NCBI GenBank assembly: GCA_949126835.1
Contig: OX421507.1
Span: 31,696,882-31,760,881, forward strand
Length of the DNA: 64,000 nucleotides
Direction: 5' to 3'
Origin: Anisus vortex
Lineage: Eukaryota; Mollusca; Gastropoda; Planorbidae
Shown: positions 57,801-63,869 of the stretch, in pieces
How the letters are laid out: each line of letters starts with the position of its first letter
Position numbering within the stretch: position 1 is the stretch's first letter
Notes under the pieces: model-generated
What the model was told of the DNA's origin: nothing
Databases searched by the model: none
What the model saw: only the letters and a program-made list of their open reading frames with translations
Made by a program: the position numbers and the translations under genes

Positions 57801-60800
57801 AGTACTACTAATGTCACAAAATATTTCTAGGTCAGGAAAAATATAACTCAAATTTTCCAGACGAGATCAACAAATTTTTTTCCAATCCTAGATCAGGAAA
57901 AGTAGAACTCAAATATATCGAACGAGGCCACTAAATTTTGTTAATCCTAGGTCAGGAAAAGTAGAACTCAAATATCCCGGACGAGCCCCCAAATTTTGTT
58001 ACGTCCACAATCCCCTTGTGGCCAGAGCTGTGTAGATCTTGCTGATAATTCTCGTTAGTCTTAGGGGAGACTTTAATTATTAGTATTTATGTTTCAGTAT
58101 TACACGAACTCTTCTTATAGTCCTGGGCACAAATTCAGTATTTGTATTCCAACATTTCCTTTCTTGTACATTATGGTAGTAGATAAATCTTATAGTAATG
58201 TATTCAACACAATAGGATAGTAACTTGACAAGGAAGCTTCAGTGTAACTGTTGTTGATAGTTTATTTCAGGTGGTATGTTCAATATATACAATATATCTA
58301 TTATGTACAGTTAGAATAAAATAGTGCAAACACAAACGTTCCCAAAGGAACATATTTTGAAACTCTCTGTCTTTCAGACAAAACAAATCATTAAATACTA
58401 TCCGAGTGGTGCAAGGGACAGACCCACTACCAGTAGGGGTGAAAATCATGGTAACATTACAAAACTCATAACAAAACGATAGGAACTTCCCCTATTAAAT
58501 AATGAGTCGTTCCCAGACCCTGAGAATTTGAGATCAACACAGAATCCCAACATTACCTAGAACCTTTTGTTTTCCTACTAAACGTCCTAATATTGTGTGT
58601 AGTAAGAAAAGAGAGAGAGAGGGGAATAAACATTGCGTGTTCCAATTCTTGGAAAAACAATATACATGACAATAGTTTGTTCACTCTGTCTCTATTTCCC
58701 TACAATTTGTATAATTTGTTCACTCTGTCTGTATTTCCCTATAATTTGTATAATTTGTTCACTCTGTCTGTATTTCCCTACAATTTGTATAATTTGTTCA
58801 CTCTGTCTGTATTTCCTTACAATTTGTATAATTTGTTCACTCTGTCTGTATTTCCCTACAATTTGTATAATTTGGTATCTCTGCCTGTATTTCCCTACAA
58901 TTTGTATAATTTGTTCACTCTGTATTTCCCTACAATTTGTATAATTTGTTCTCTCTGTCTGTATTTCCCTACAATTTGTATAATTTGTGTACTCTGTCTG
59001 TATTTCCCTACAATATGTATAATTTGTTCTCTCTATCTGTATTTCTTTACAATTTGTATAATTTTGTCTCTCTGTCTGTATTTCCCTACAATTTGTATAG
59101 TTTGTTCACTCTGTCTGTATTACCCTACAATTTTTATAATTTGGTATCTCTGTCTATATTTCCCTACAATTTGTATAATTTGTTCAGTCTGTCTGTATTT
59201 CCCTACAATATGTATAATTTGTTCTCTCTGTCTGTATTTCCCTACAATTTGTATAATTTGTTCTCTCTGTCTGTATTTCCCTAAAATTTGTATAATTTGT
59301 TCACTCTGTCTGTATTTCCCTACAATTTGTATAATTTGTTCACTCTGTCTGTATTTCCCTACAATTTGTTTAATTTGTTCACTCTGTCTGTATTTCCCTA
59401 CATTTTGTATAATTTGTTCACTCTGTCTGTATTTCCCTACAATTTGTATAATTTGTTCACTCTGTCTGTATTACCCTACAATTTGTATAATTTGTTCACT
59501 CTGTCTGTATTTCCCTACAATTTGTATAATTTGTTCACTCTGTCTGTATTTCCCTACAGTTTGTATAATTTGTTCACTCTGTCTGTATTTCCCTACAATT
59601 TGTATAATTTGTTCACTCTGTCTTTATTGCCCTACAATTTGTACAATTTGTTCTTTCTGTATTTCCCTACAATTTGTATAATTTGTTCACTCTGTCTGTA
59701 TTTCCCTACAATTTGTATAATTTGTTCACTCTGTCTGTATTTCCCTACATTTTGTATAATTTGTTCTCTCTGTCTGTATTTCCCTACAATTTGTATAATT
59801 TGTTCACTCTTTCTGTATTTCCCTACAATATGTATAATTTGTTCTCTCTGTCTGTATTGCCCTACAATTTGTATAATTTGTTCACTCTGTTGGTATTCCC
59901 TACAATTTGTATAATTTGTTCACTCTGTCTTGTATTTCCCTACAATTTGTATAATTTGTTCACTCTGTATTTCCCTACAATTTGTATAATTTGTTCACTC
60001 TGTCTGTATTTCCCTACAATTTGTATAATTTGTTCACTCTGTCTGTATTTCCCTACAGTTGTATAATTTGTTCACTCTGTCTGTATTTCCCTACAATTTG
60101 TATAATTTGGTATCTCTGTCTGTATTTCCCTACAATTTGTATAATTTGTACACTCTGTATTTCCCTACAATTTGTATAATTTGTTCTCTCTGTCTGTATT
60201 TCCCTACAATTTGTATAATTTGTCCACTCTGTCTGTATTTCCCTACAATTTGTATAATTTGTTCACTCTGTCTGTATTTCCCTACAATTTGTATAATTTG
60301 TTCACTCTGTCTGTATTACCCTACAATTTGTATAATTTGTTCACTCTGTCTGTATTTCCCTACAATTTGTATAATTTGTTTTTTCTGTCTGTATTTCCCT
60401 ACAATTTGTATAATTTGTTTTTTCTGTCTGTATTTCCCTACAATTTGTATAATTTGTTCACTCTGTCTGTATTTCCCTACAATTTGTATAATTTGTTCAC
60501 TCTGTCTGTATTTCCCTACAGTTGTCTAATCTTGGAAGATGACCAACATTTTGTTTGCTATTACCCACAATCTCGGTCTCTACAAGTTCTTGGCTTGGAA
60601 CATGCCATGGTTTTTAAACAAACAGAGGTATGACTTGTATGAGCATTCTATTTACAATGAATTATTTCTGTTCCCAGCCAAACACATAGCAAAGGACAGT
60701 AGTGGATAATTAGCTTAGAAAACACTTTTGCTGGTTATAGGGATGTGACAATTCCCGACTTTTGCCGAGTGCCGCGCGTCGTAAAAGTTGCTTCCGACTT

Positions 60801-61767
60801 TTTACGGACTTTTCAACACTGGTACTAATTGAATACGATTTGCATTAAAGCACTTATTGACCAGTGTTAACAGTCTGGGAAAGTTCATTGTTCTCATATT
60901 GACCTACATTTTGATTATTTTTTTACATTTGCAAACTCGGGAAATATATTCTTTTTTTTCATTGGAAAATATAGTGTTTTTTTTAAGTATTGCTACGCCT
61001 AAAGGTAAGATCTCACAGTATTGACACTTATTTTCCTGTTAGATTAAGAACTTTTCTACATTTGTGCCAAATTTCATTAAAATCTATGGTAGCACATTTT
61101 TTTCCTTAATTATCTAGACTGGGGGGTATTTTTCCCATACGGCCTGTGTATTGTGTTTTTTTGAAGTAGTCCTACGCCTAAAGGAAAGAACTCACAGTAT
61201 TGACACTTATTTTCCTTTTAGATTAAAGACTTTTCTACCTTTGTGCCAAATTTCATTAAAATCTATGGTAGCACATTTTTTTAAATAAATAAAATCGGTA
61301 TTTTTTACTACAAGGCCTGGTAGCCATATTGATCCTGACATCTTTTGTTTCTAAGGGGTGTAACTAGTCACGTGACTCTTTTTTAATTATCTTATTGGCT
61401 CACAGTCATGGCCATTGGCTTTCTTAATGTGTTTTATTATCAATTCGAGGATTAGGCCTACATTAGGGGAAAGAAAAAGCTATTAAAGAGATTTAAATAA
61501 TAGGCTTAGGCCTATCAAAAAATGATTATATATGCACAGGCCTTATTTATTTATCATAGGTATATATATATAAATATCTAGCTAGGCCTATATATATATA
61601 TATAATTATTATATTTAGGCCTATATATTAACTATATTACTATATTATAGGCCTATATAATTCTCTATTACTGTTAATTATTATATATATATTATATATT
61701 ATATTTATATATTAACTATACATGTATTAAATTATATATATTACACAGAATTACGAAGAAGAATTAT

Positions 61768-61803
<36 letters not shown>

Positions 61804-63869
61804 CATATATTATAATATTATATATATAATATATATATATAGGCCTATATATGTATATAACAATGTATACACACATGCATACACACATACTTACTCACAA
61901 ACATAATTCTATATAAATACTGGCAGTGGCACTATTCTTTTGCAGGCTATGAAACTTTTTACTACAACTCTGGCTCCAAAGTCCCTTGTGAGAATTGGCT
62001 CTGGTTTGTTGGATTGTTGGACCCCCAGCTGCCTTAGGCAACCAGCAGATAGTATTATAATGTGAATGTACTAAACCCTGCTGTATGTAAGACCTATGTA
62101 TTGCAATCCTGTTTGGCTGTTAAACTTCATGGAACAGATTTAGGGGTCTGGTATGGAAAATATTTAGCTTTCTTTCTAGAAATGCAGGTGCATGCTGAGT
62201 GCACAGGCTAAATGGACTGTTGGTCATTTGATATTATCAGAGATATGAGGCTAAAAATGTATCATCTAAGTTTGCAGCTCTCTTTGGAGCCAGAGTTAAT
62301 TGTAGCATCATCAGTCATGCCAGGTTCAGGTGCTTGGTTGGTTCTGGTGCCTAGCAAAACACTTTCAACATGGTATAATATGGCACAATAAGTCAGCTAT
62401 AAAACAATTTCTAAATTGCTGTGGACAGGTTATAATGCTGAAAAAAAACAGTTTTTCCATTTTCTGGAGAACCAATAGATGCAACCCTGATATATATATG
62501 TAAAGGCTCAAATAATTGACTTAAGAATTGTAAAAAAAATATTCACATATAAGACAAACACAACATGTATTGAAAGTTTGCAAATACTGTACCTTTATTT
62601 ATTAAAACAAGTTTTATATTATTCTTCAAAAACAAATTAAAGCACTATTAATGTTTAGCCTTACATTAACAATTATTGTAATTATATGTATGTATATATA
62701 TATATATATATATATCAATGCGCAATAAACATGAGGATATACAGTAATACACTATATTTAAATGTATCCGACATGTTATATATAGCCAATATAAAAAGTT
62801 GTATTAAATGCACCATAATTTTTTCATCACAGTGATTGGTTTGTTCAGTTTGTTTGTGTCTTCATTTAGACTATGTTTTATCCCAACCTTGTCATGTTTC
62901 AGGCACAAAAAACTCAAGCAATAAAGAAAATTGTTATTTTGACGAGTCAGCAAAAAAAGTCCTCTCATTTTTAATCCTTCTCCCAATTGATAAATTAAAT
63001 TTTTAATAATTGAGTCTAGTCTTATAGTGCTCGAAAAGACCTCTCCATTGGTGGTAAAATTATGACTCTGTGTGAAGTAATAATTAAGGAATGATTTTTT
63101 TTGTCAATTAATAGCTAAAATGTACCCAATTTTCCACCAGAATGTCCCCTCCCAATTATTGATGCTTAAGAATGTAGTTGTTCTGGTAATATAGCCTTAT
63201 AGTGCTTATCAAGACCTTTCCAATGGTAGTTAAATCATGACTCTATGTTAAGAAATGGCAAAGTTATGCTATTTTTTTACTAAGATTTTCAAAATTGTGG
63301 CACACTTTTGCCTATATACTCCATGTAAAAAAAAATGACCACTAAAAAATGTGTAACTTTTTTACTATTTGTCATAGAGAGATTTTTTATATACCGTTGG
63401 AAAGCTCAGATCATCAGCTATAAGATGCTGCTTTTAAAAATGAATTATTTTGATTTTGAAAAAAATTGTCACATCCCTACTGGTTATAACAAAAGCTGAT
63501 AGAGCCCCCTAGTCCAGAGTTTTAATCTTATATGTTTAAAGACATGATTGACTATATTTAGCTGTATCTGTACTTTGAGTTATTTTTTTGATGTTTCTAT
63601 TATAAAAATAAAGTACTCCTCTGCTCCTGTGAACAAAACCTAACCTTCACCAGGATCTTAACCCAGGACCTCTGGTTACCCATCCCGAATTAGCTTTGTC
63701 TAATTCTGCTCTTTATCTGTTTCAGCTGGAGTTTGTTAATATTAAAAAAAAAGCTTCATTTAAAGTTCACACACCAACGCTTGGATTAGCAACAAAGATT
63801 TGCAATGGTGACTTGTTTGTTAAGATGATGCCAAAGGAAATGATCAAAGTGGGCAATGTTTTAAATCGG
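33795..63869 (+). CDS. EMC1: EMC1, ER membrane protein complex subunit 1 (N-terminal 307 codons, 9 exons, continues past window)
   Basis: EMC1 is the large lumenal, single-pass subunit of the ER membrane protein complex, which inserts and chaperones membrane proteins. Exons: 33795-33880, 39127-39257, 40217-40282, 40425-40527, 41437-41471, 41595-41682, 47896-48057, 60522-60627 and 63726-63869, all GT-AG and phase-consistent (921 nt). The product starts with a signal peptide, MASKLLLRTLLAFVGAFG, then LYEDQVGLFDWKQEYIGKVK, matching the conserved YEDQVG.FDW and EKNV(I)A blocks; GGQFVRSWSAPSG, SSTLYCLKIQDGSEEW, GSVVAVGVTPGQQ and PQSRSLQVLGLE continue the beta-propeller. Human EMC1 is 993 residues, so about a third is here. 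Introns hold most of the window's repeats, and intron 7 (12.5 kb) is almost wholly minisatellite plus an LTR element. Confidence 0.95.
33881..34292. other. EMC1 intron 1, unannotated part
   Basis: AT-rich, no recognised element. Confidence 0.35.
34293..34624. mobile_element. candidate fold-back MITE
   Basis: Left AAGCTATTCGGACCCG is roughly inverse to the right end CGGGTCCAAATAGCCACTT. A second ACTATTCGGACCC lies at 34329. No clear target duplication. Confidence 0.4.
34822..35740 (-). mobile_element. tRNA-derived SINE, family A, split by a hAT element
   Basis: Minus-strand head (A box TGGTCCAGCGG, B box GGTTCTAGCCC) at 35635-35740, 3' part at 34822-34853 and 35603-35634. Interrupted by 34854-35594. 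Confidence 0.85.
34854..35594. mobile_element. hAT-type non-autonomous element inside the SINE
   Basis: CATAGGTTCTCAAC and its exact inverse GTTGAGAACCTATG, with the 8-bp duplication TTCTAGAT on both sides (34846-34853, 35595-35602). G-rich arms (gggggcga), no ORF. Confidence 0.92.
35741..37294. mobile_element. candidate TIR element, 1.55 kb
   Basis: GGCAGGTTTCATAAAAT at the left and ATTTTGTGAAACCTGCC at the right are inverted (one mismatch). No transposase ORF; the 76-codon ORF at 36771 is not recognisable. No target duplication could be identified, so the class is unknown. Confidence 0.55.
37398..37567 (-). mobile_element. LINE 3' end with (TAAG)n tail and target duplication
   Basis: Minus strand RPRNTWRRDLKAEITKMGFR then WNQLERMAQDRRIWRTVVDG, stop, then TAAG repeats. 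The 12-bp duplication GCTATATCAATA flanks it (37386-37397, 37568-37579), so both ends of this 170-bp truncated insertion are defined. Confidence 0.87.
38105..39095. repeat. 28-bp minisatellite in EMC1 intron 1 (two blocks)
   Basis: Unit TGCAACATTTAACAATACAT then ATTGTATA, roughly 10 units before and 12 after the insertion at 38384-38773. Ends about 30 bp before the exon 2 acceptor. Confidence 0.93.
38384..38773. mobile_element. hAT-like MITE inserted in the 28-bp array
   Basis: CAGGGTTCTCACA and TGTGAGAACCCTG are exact inverses. AATACA is present on both sides (38378-38383, 38774-38779), shorter than the 8 bp of other hAT copies here, possibly because of changes. No ORF. Confidence 0.78.
39127..39257 (+). 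CDS. EMC1: EMC1 exon 2
   Basis: Acceptor AACTCTACAG, donor TATAG^GTAAGA. Encodes KQEYIGKVKDFHWDQTQTQS, then GKKVFIASEKNVIASVNVHD and GSI. Matches the first propeller blade of EMC1. Confidence 0.95.
39462..40170. repeat. 29-bp minisatellite in EMC1 intron 2, about 24 units
   Basis: Unit AGTCTTGATAATTTCAAT, GTCTCTTCTAA. A variant block (GTGTATTC, then a TCTAAAG duplication, then GTCTATTC) occurs twice, about 268 bp apart, showing a higher-order duplication. The array stops about 45 bp before exon 3. Confidence 0.94.
40217..40282 (+). CDS. EMC1: EMC1 exon 3
   Basis: Acceptor TTTTACTTCAG, donor TCAC^GTAAGT. Encodes AWRRIFEPSVRGRIDEFLHK and SS. Confidence 0.93.
40425..40527 (+). CDS. EMC1: EMC1 exon 4
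   Basis: Acceptor TTGAAAACAG, donor AGCAG^GTGAAA. Encodes HLVSLHAGGQFVRSWSAPSG then SLMWEKSLSDDVES. GG..VRSWE/SA is a conserved blade motif. Confidence 0.94.
40620..40975 (-). mobile_element. LINE C-terminal fragment in EMC1 intron 4
   Basis: Minus-strand frame MWDPHQQHIISKLE, then AKLQLEPLQHSR, VTTVYKIMN, STRGHHLKLHAPHARTDIYK and FF. This is the 'VWDP....I..LE / L.W..L..RR / R.TRG' C-terminal region of a common animal LINE. No RT core. Confidence 0.75.
40976..41175 (+). mobile_element. SINE family C copy
   Basis: Contains ggctgggtattgtgcttgcc and gaaactggtaaacgctgctt, matching the minus-strand copy at 4150-4345 and the copy at 27425. Confidence 0.5.
41437..41471 (+). CDS. EMC1: EMC1 exon 5 (35 nt)
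   Basis: Acceptor TACTTTTCAG, donor AAAAG^GTATTA. Encodes RASGIFIERDRK; phase matches both neighbours. Confidence 0.9.
41595..41682 (+). CDS. EMC1: EMC1 exon 6
   Basis: Acceptor poly-T then ACAG, donor TCTGG^GTTAGT. Encodes DFLIVATSSTLYCLKIQDGS then EEWKAEMPSG. Confidence 0.94.
41723..41940. mobile_element. hAT-type MITE in EMC1 intron 6
   Basis: CAGGGGCGAAGCCA and TGGCTTCGCCCCTG are exact inverses; 8-bp duplication CATCCTAG (41715-41722, 41941-41948). 218 bp, non-coding. Confidence 0.93.
41960..45240 (-). mobile_element. LINE, minus strand, interrupted by a hAT element
   Basis: RT core from 43379: PKDWKLANVTPLFKKGDKSD, PGNYRPVSLTSITCKLLEHI, AILLDFLKAFDQVHH and GISGPLHQWIHDFL. Then (via frame changes) a FADD-equivalent region near 42830, KYLGVIINDKLSW at 42572-42620, and the C-terminus to about 42040 with stops. 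The N-terminal side continues right of the hAT insertion (45110-45230: NVWSYIKSRKMDTTG). The SINE-like 3' end equals copies at 3710 and 46205. Inactive. Confidence 0.82.
43657..45101 (-). mobile_element. hAT element with ZMYM1/TTF-type transposase remnant
   Basis: CAGTGCCGGCTTTA and TAAATCCGGCCCTG are imperfect inverses; 8-bp duplication TTATCATT (43649-43656, 45102-45109). The minus-strand ORF at 44305-43970 reads YRGKSYDNAANMSGKYKGMQ and YIPCSGHSLNLT, the 'CRGQSYDNAANM.G.Y.G / PC..HSLNL' block of TTF-type hAT transposases. The rest of the transposase is missing. 1445 bp. Confidence 0.88.
45240..45405 (-). mobile_element. SINE family C copy
   Basis: Contains gctgatagagtcccctaatt, catactaggggattgtgtgg and cagagctgggtagactcagg. 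Same family as 4150-4345. Confidence 0.55.
45406..46204. other. EMC1 intron 6, unannotated
   Basis: AT-rich, no coding match. Starts near a palindrome gtcggctgatttaatcggccgac (45433-45456). Confidence 0.35.
46205..46375 (+). mobile_element. LINE 3' end, plus strand
   Basis: gacatccgggcacagaatgg, then ttaactgaacaaacc and aaaatgcaagactag match the C-terminal codons and 3' UTR of the LINE at 41960-45240, in the opposite orientation. Confidence 0.65.
46655..47130. repeat. degenerate ~21-bp minisatellite in EMC1 intron 6
   Basis: About 22 units of TGGTCTTCTGGGCANCAGAT with many substitutions. Confidence 0.88.
47131..47895. other. EMC1 intron 6, 3' part
   Basis: No recognised element before exon 7. 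Confidence 0.35.
47896..48057 (+). CDS. EMC1: EMC1 exon 7
   Basis: Acceptor CTATGTCTGCAG, donor ACGAG^GTAACA. Encodes DTIKRWHLTKQNDGSVVAVG, VTPGQQVTITSVSAHGAVSK and SVNVPAPWISIET. The 39-bp array begins about 35 nt after the donor. Confidence 0.94.
48092..50160 (+). repeat. 39-bp minisatellite, left block
   Basis: Unit TTTCCCTACAATTTGTATAA then TTTGTTCACTCTGTCTGTA (39 bp; a 35-bp form lacks CTGT). Roughly 53 units. A few units carry ACAG in place of ACAA (for example near 48106, 48291, 48822, 49286). Same array as 58672-60521, split by the LTR element. Confidence 0.96.
50161..50835 (-). repeat. 3' LTR
   Basis: 675 bp, same length as the 5' LTR, with four visible differences (plus-strand positions near 50225, 50353, 50395 and 50506). 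Preceded on the left by ATAG. Confidence 0.95.
50836..50846 (-). promoter_or_regulatory. candidate polypurine tract
   Basis: Minus strand GGGTGGGGGCG immediately before the 3' LTR. Short and interrupted, but in the right place. Confidence 0.6.
50847..52650. other. LTR element 3' untranslated region
   Basis: 1.8 kb between the Gag-Pol stop and the polypurine tract. No ORF with recognisable motifs on either strand; in particular no envelope-like gene was seen. Confidence 0.6.
52651..57576 (-). CDS. Gag-Pol polyprotein of the Gmr1-like LTR retrotransposon
   Basis: 1641 aa, start at 57576 in GCTATGGCTTCG context. Residues 1-50: SAP-like helix pair (FAELKELAESFGIEAG). 100-175: coiled coil built from an 11-residue repeat (ERENERIRIET). 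190-355: capsid-like helical domain. 412-425: zinc knuckle CFNCKKEGHMKKDC. About 538-610: aspartic protease with LRDTGSAVSVI. 795-835: HHCC integrase zinc finger (CKTCHVC). 860-960: integrase core with D (LIDCVG), D (QSDQGTNF) and E (QGALERFH). About 1095-1110: GPY/F module (KFSGPYEI). 1190-1400: RT with FCTDFRKLN, MPFGLRNAPATF and YLDD. About 1490-1635: RNase H (IAVDACDTGMGAVL; LRGRDNVTADTLSR at the end). Gag and Pol are fused without a frameshift. RT and integrase are Ty3/gypsy-like, the order is not. Confidence 0.95.
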   Translation of the reverse strand: MASNISSEELKAMSFAELKELAESFGIEAGQARPNRNRLIKEIMTCLNGQNAMNTVNVVEVGQNDINEGYVAPSGGEVIAHGDEVRNMSSRSSNNDEDEGLSENLKFQLAMKRMELESMERRELERIRIETERENERIRIETERENERIRIEIERENERIRIESRERIEMARMNRPDHRRDSNGMDISAMKQHLPIFREEDVQDFFLLFERIAVDYQFPDDKMALLLRSTLNKGKALDVVLSLTPEEINDYEVIKDRVLKSYSLTPEKYRKLFRDRKKAYDQTHVDFLRQKEKMLEQWLRSQNVSEFDKLKNLILFEEFNDCIRVDIKTHISDRGVEDVHEAARLADNYAIIHATIKPYYADKPKVHKPEPKEASKPKETSENNNKNSGVNNNSNLVHFRKQTDVNKAKVACFNCKKEGHMKKDCWILTKKQGAILYCARVQKDSKQTEEVCNTGSRNSKEMRPASPIVVESMVFENSLSKVKENSCTQSIMLSEGREEQMVPEVPEEDDLSDFRPFVYEGTVSTEVDVLSKKKIQILRDTGSAVSVILEGSVSLTDATSTGESVVLRGASIEAVEAPLNRIKLESDIFTGNIVVGVWRALPVKGVSMILGNDIMGGRVTVEPMVKVLETKMAEDKNLRPANERPTCALTRAMQKKKSVKTPATPCSATKDVFVCSEETHANETVITETPDIDLSATFFAEQTTGDATENDNILSPKQKLVKEQLNDEVIMQLRMKAVDEKTADAMAKCFYMKDEVLMRKSKPLNSGTNEWDSIHQIVIPKCYCQDILRMAHDLPFAGHLGVRKTHHRILPYFYWPGLRRDVEQYCKTCHVCQMVGRPNQQIPVAPLQPIPAFVEPFSHILIDCVGPLPKTKAGFQYLLTVMCSSTRFPEAIPLRNITTVKVVDALTNFFTRYGLPKTVQSDQGTNFTSNIFKQVMEQLGISHRLSSAYHPESQGALERFHQTLKSMLKKYCYENEKDWDKGVPYVLFAAREATQESLGFSPFELVYGHSVRGPLKLLHETWLTDSEPIGLLSYVDKFKNRLYHAFNHVKIHFPQMQERMRQNYDRKATARTFAPGDKVLVFLPLQNQPLSAKFSGPYEIESKLGEVNYLIKTPDRRQKQRVCHINLLKPYVSREKSKPREVPMISLARVPTDLSRIEYKFAESKLNNTDALKSLDTRLEHLPVEDKEKIIELVHEYKSLFTDVPRRTHLIEHDVVLTEGARPIKQHPYRVNPIRLEHIRAEVKYMLENDIVEECDSEWSSPCVLVPKADNTLRFCTDFRKLNNLTKTDSYPIPRIDDLIDKIGDATYVTKIDLLSAYFQIPLTPRAQEVSAFVTPDGLYRYKVMPFGLRNAPATFQRLINTLTRGIFQCNAYLDDIVVYSTDFKTHVSQLRHLFERLNDANLTINLAKSQFGHATIEYLGHVVGGGKVKPVNAKIEAIQNVPVPQTRKQLRSYLGMAGYYRKFCQDFSTVACPLTDLLKKNNRFVWSDKCQKAFDELKLRLSRAPILVTPRFDRPFKIAVDACDTGMGAVLTQQDDHGEEHPVCYHSQKFNIHERNYNTSEKELLGLILALKQFDFYVNSSGYPIEILTDHNPLTFLSRVKPNQRLVRWSLFLQAYDLNIKHLRGRDNVTADTLSRVLHD
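57827..57996 (-). repeat. three tandem ~59-bp leader repeats, each with a PBS-like segment
   Basis: Each unit has (plus strand) taggtcaggaaaagtagaac, tcaaat and then a PBS-like segment followed by caaatttt or taaatttt. The proximal unit has the perfect site; the other two read, on the minus strand, AGTGGCCTCGTTCGATAT and TGTTGATCTCGTCTGGAA. Confidence 0.8.
57974..57991 (-). promoter_or_regulatory. primer binding site, tRNA-Pro type
   Basis: Minus strand TGGGGGCTCGTCCGGGAT, 5 nt inside the 5' LTR. It is the 18-nt sequence known as the proline-tRNA primer site of murine gammaretroviruses, complementary to the tRNA-Pro 3' end. Confidence 0.9.
57997..58671 (-). repeat. 5' LTR
   Basis: Minus strand TGTCATGTATATTG ... 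CGTAACA; 675 bp. Begins TG, ends CA. Flanked on the right by ATAG. Confidence 0.95.
58672..60521 (+). repeat. 39-bp minisatellite, right block, ending in the EMC1 exon 8 acceptor
   Basis: About 48 units. ACAG variants near 59558 and 60053. The final unit, TTTCCCTACAGTTGT, is the functional 3' splice site of exon 8. Confidence 0.96.
60522..60627 (+). CDS. EMC1: EMC1 exon 8 (acceptor inside minisatellite)
   Basis: Acceptor TGTATTTCCCTACAG is the last unit of the 39-bp array; donor ACAGAG^GTATGA. Encodes SCLILEDDQHFVCYYPQSRS then LQVLGLEHAMVFKQTE. The SRSLQ.L.LE block is strongly EMC1-like. Confidence 0.94.
60739..63479. mobile_element. hAT-type non-autonomous element, 2.7 kb, in EMC1 intron 8
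   Basis: AGGGATGTGACAATT at the left and AATTGTCACATCCCTA at the right; 8-bp duplication CTGGTTAT (60731-60738, 63480-63487). Inside, a block of about 110 bp (cctaaaggtaagatctcaca ... aaatctatggtagcacattt) occurs twice at 60990-61100 and 61170-61280. No transposase ORF. Confidence 0.9.
61555..61860. repeat. (TA)n-rich microsatellite
   Basis: Long TATATA runs mixed with TAGGCCTATA, inside the hAT-type element. A second TA run is at 62692-62715. Confidence 0.9.
63500..63705 (-). mobile_element. SINE family C, partial copy
   Basis: gctgatagagccccctagtc at the left and ccttcaccaggatcttaacc at the right match the two ends of the family; the middle differs. Ends just before exon 9. Confidence 0.45.
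63726..63869 (+). CDS. EMC1: EMC1 exon 9
   Basis: Acceptor ATCTGTTTCAG, donor AATCGG^GTAAAC. Phase 0 at both ends; encodes LEFVNIKKKASFKVHTPTLG and more to VGNVLNR. Less conserved than its neighbours, but phase and position fit. Confidence 0.85.

Larger units (their letters stand above)
50161..58671 (-). mobile_element. complete LTR retrotransposon, Gmr1-like domain order
   Basis: 8511 bp, antisense to EMC1, inside the 39-bp array of intron 7. Two 675-bp LTRs differ at four positions by eye. Target duplication ATAG on both sides; removing the element restores the array phase (tttgt-atag-tttgttcac). One Gag-Pol ORF of 1641 codons. Domain order Gag, protease, integrase, RT, RNase H. tRNA-Pro-type primer site. 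No stops or frameshifts, so it is young and possibly competent. Confidence 0.95.

Noticed and set aside
48048..60633. Many open frames rich in CIICSLCLYFPTI and YNLFTLSVFPYN
   Set aside because: Shadows of the 39-bp array (13 codons per unit); they look like membrane or cysteine-rich repeats but are intronic EMC1 sequence.
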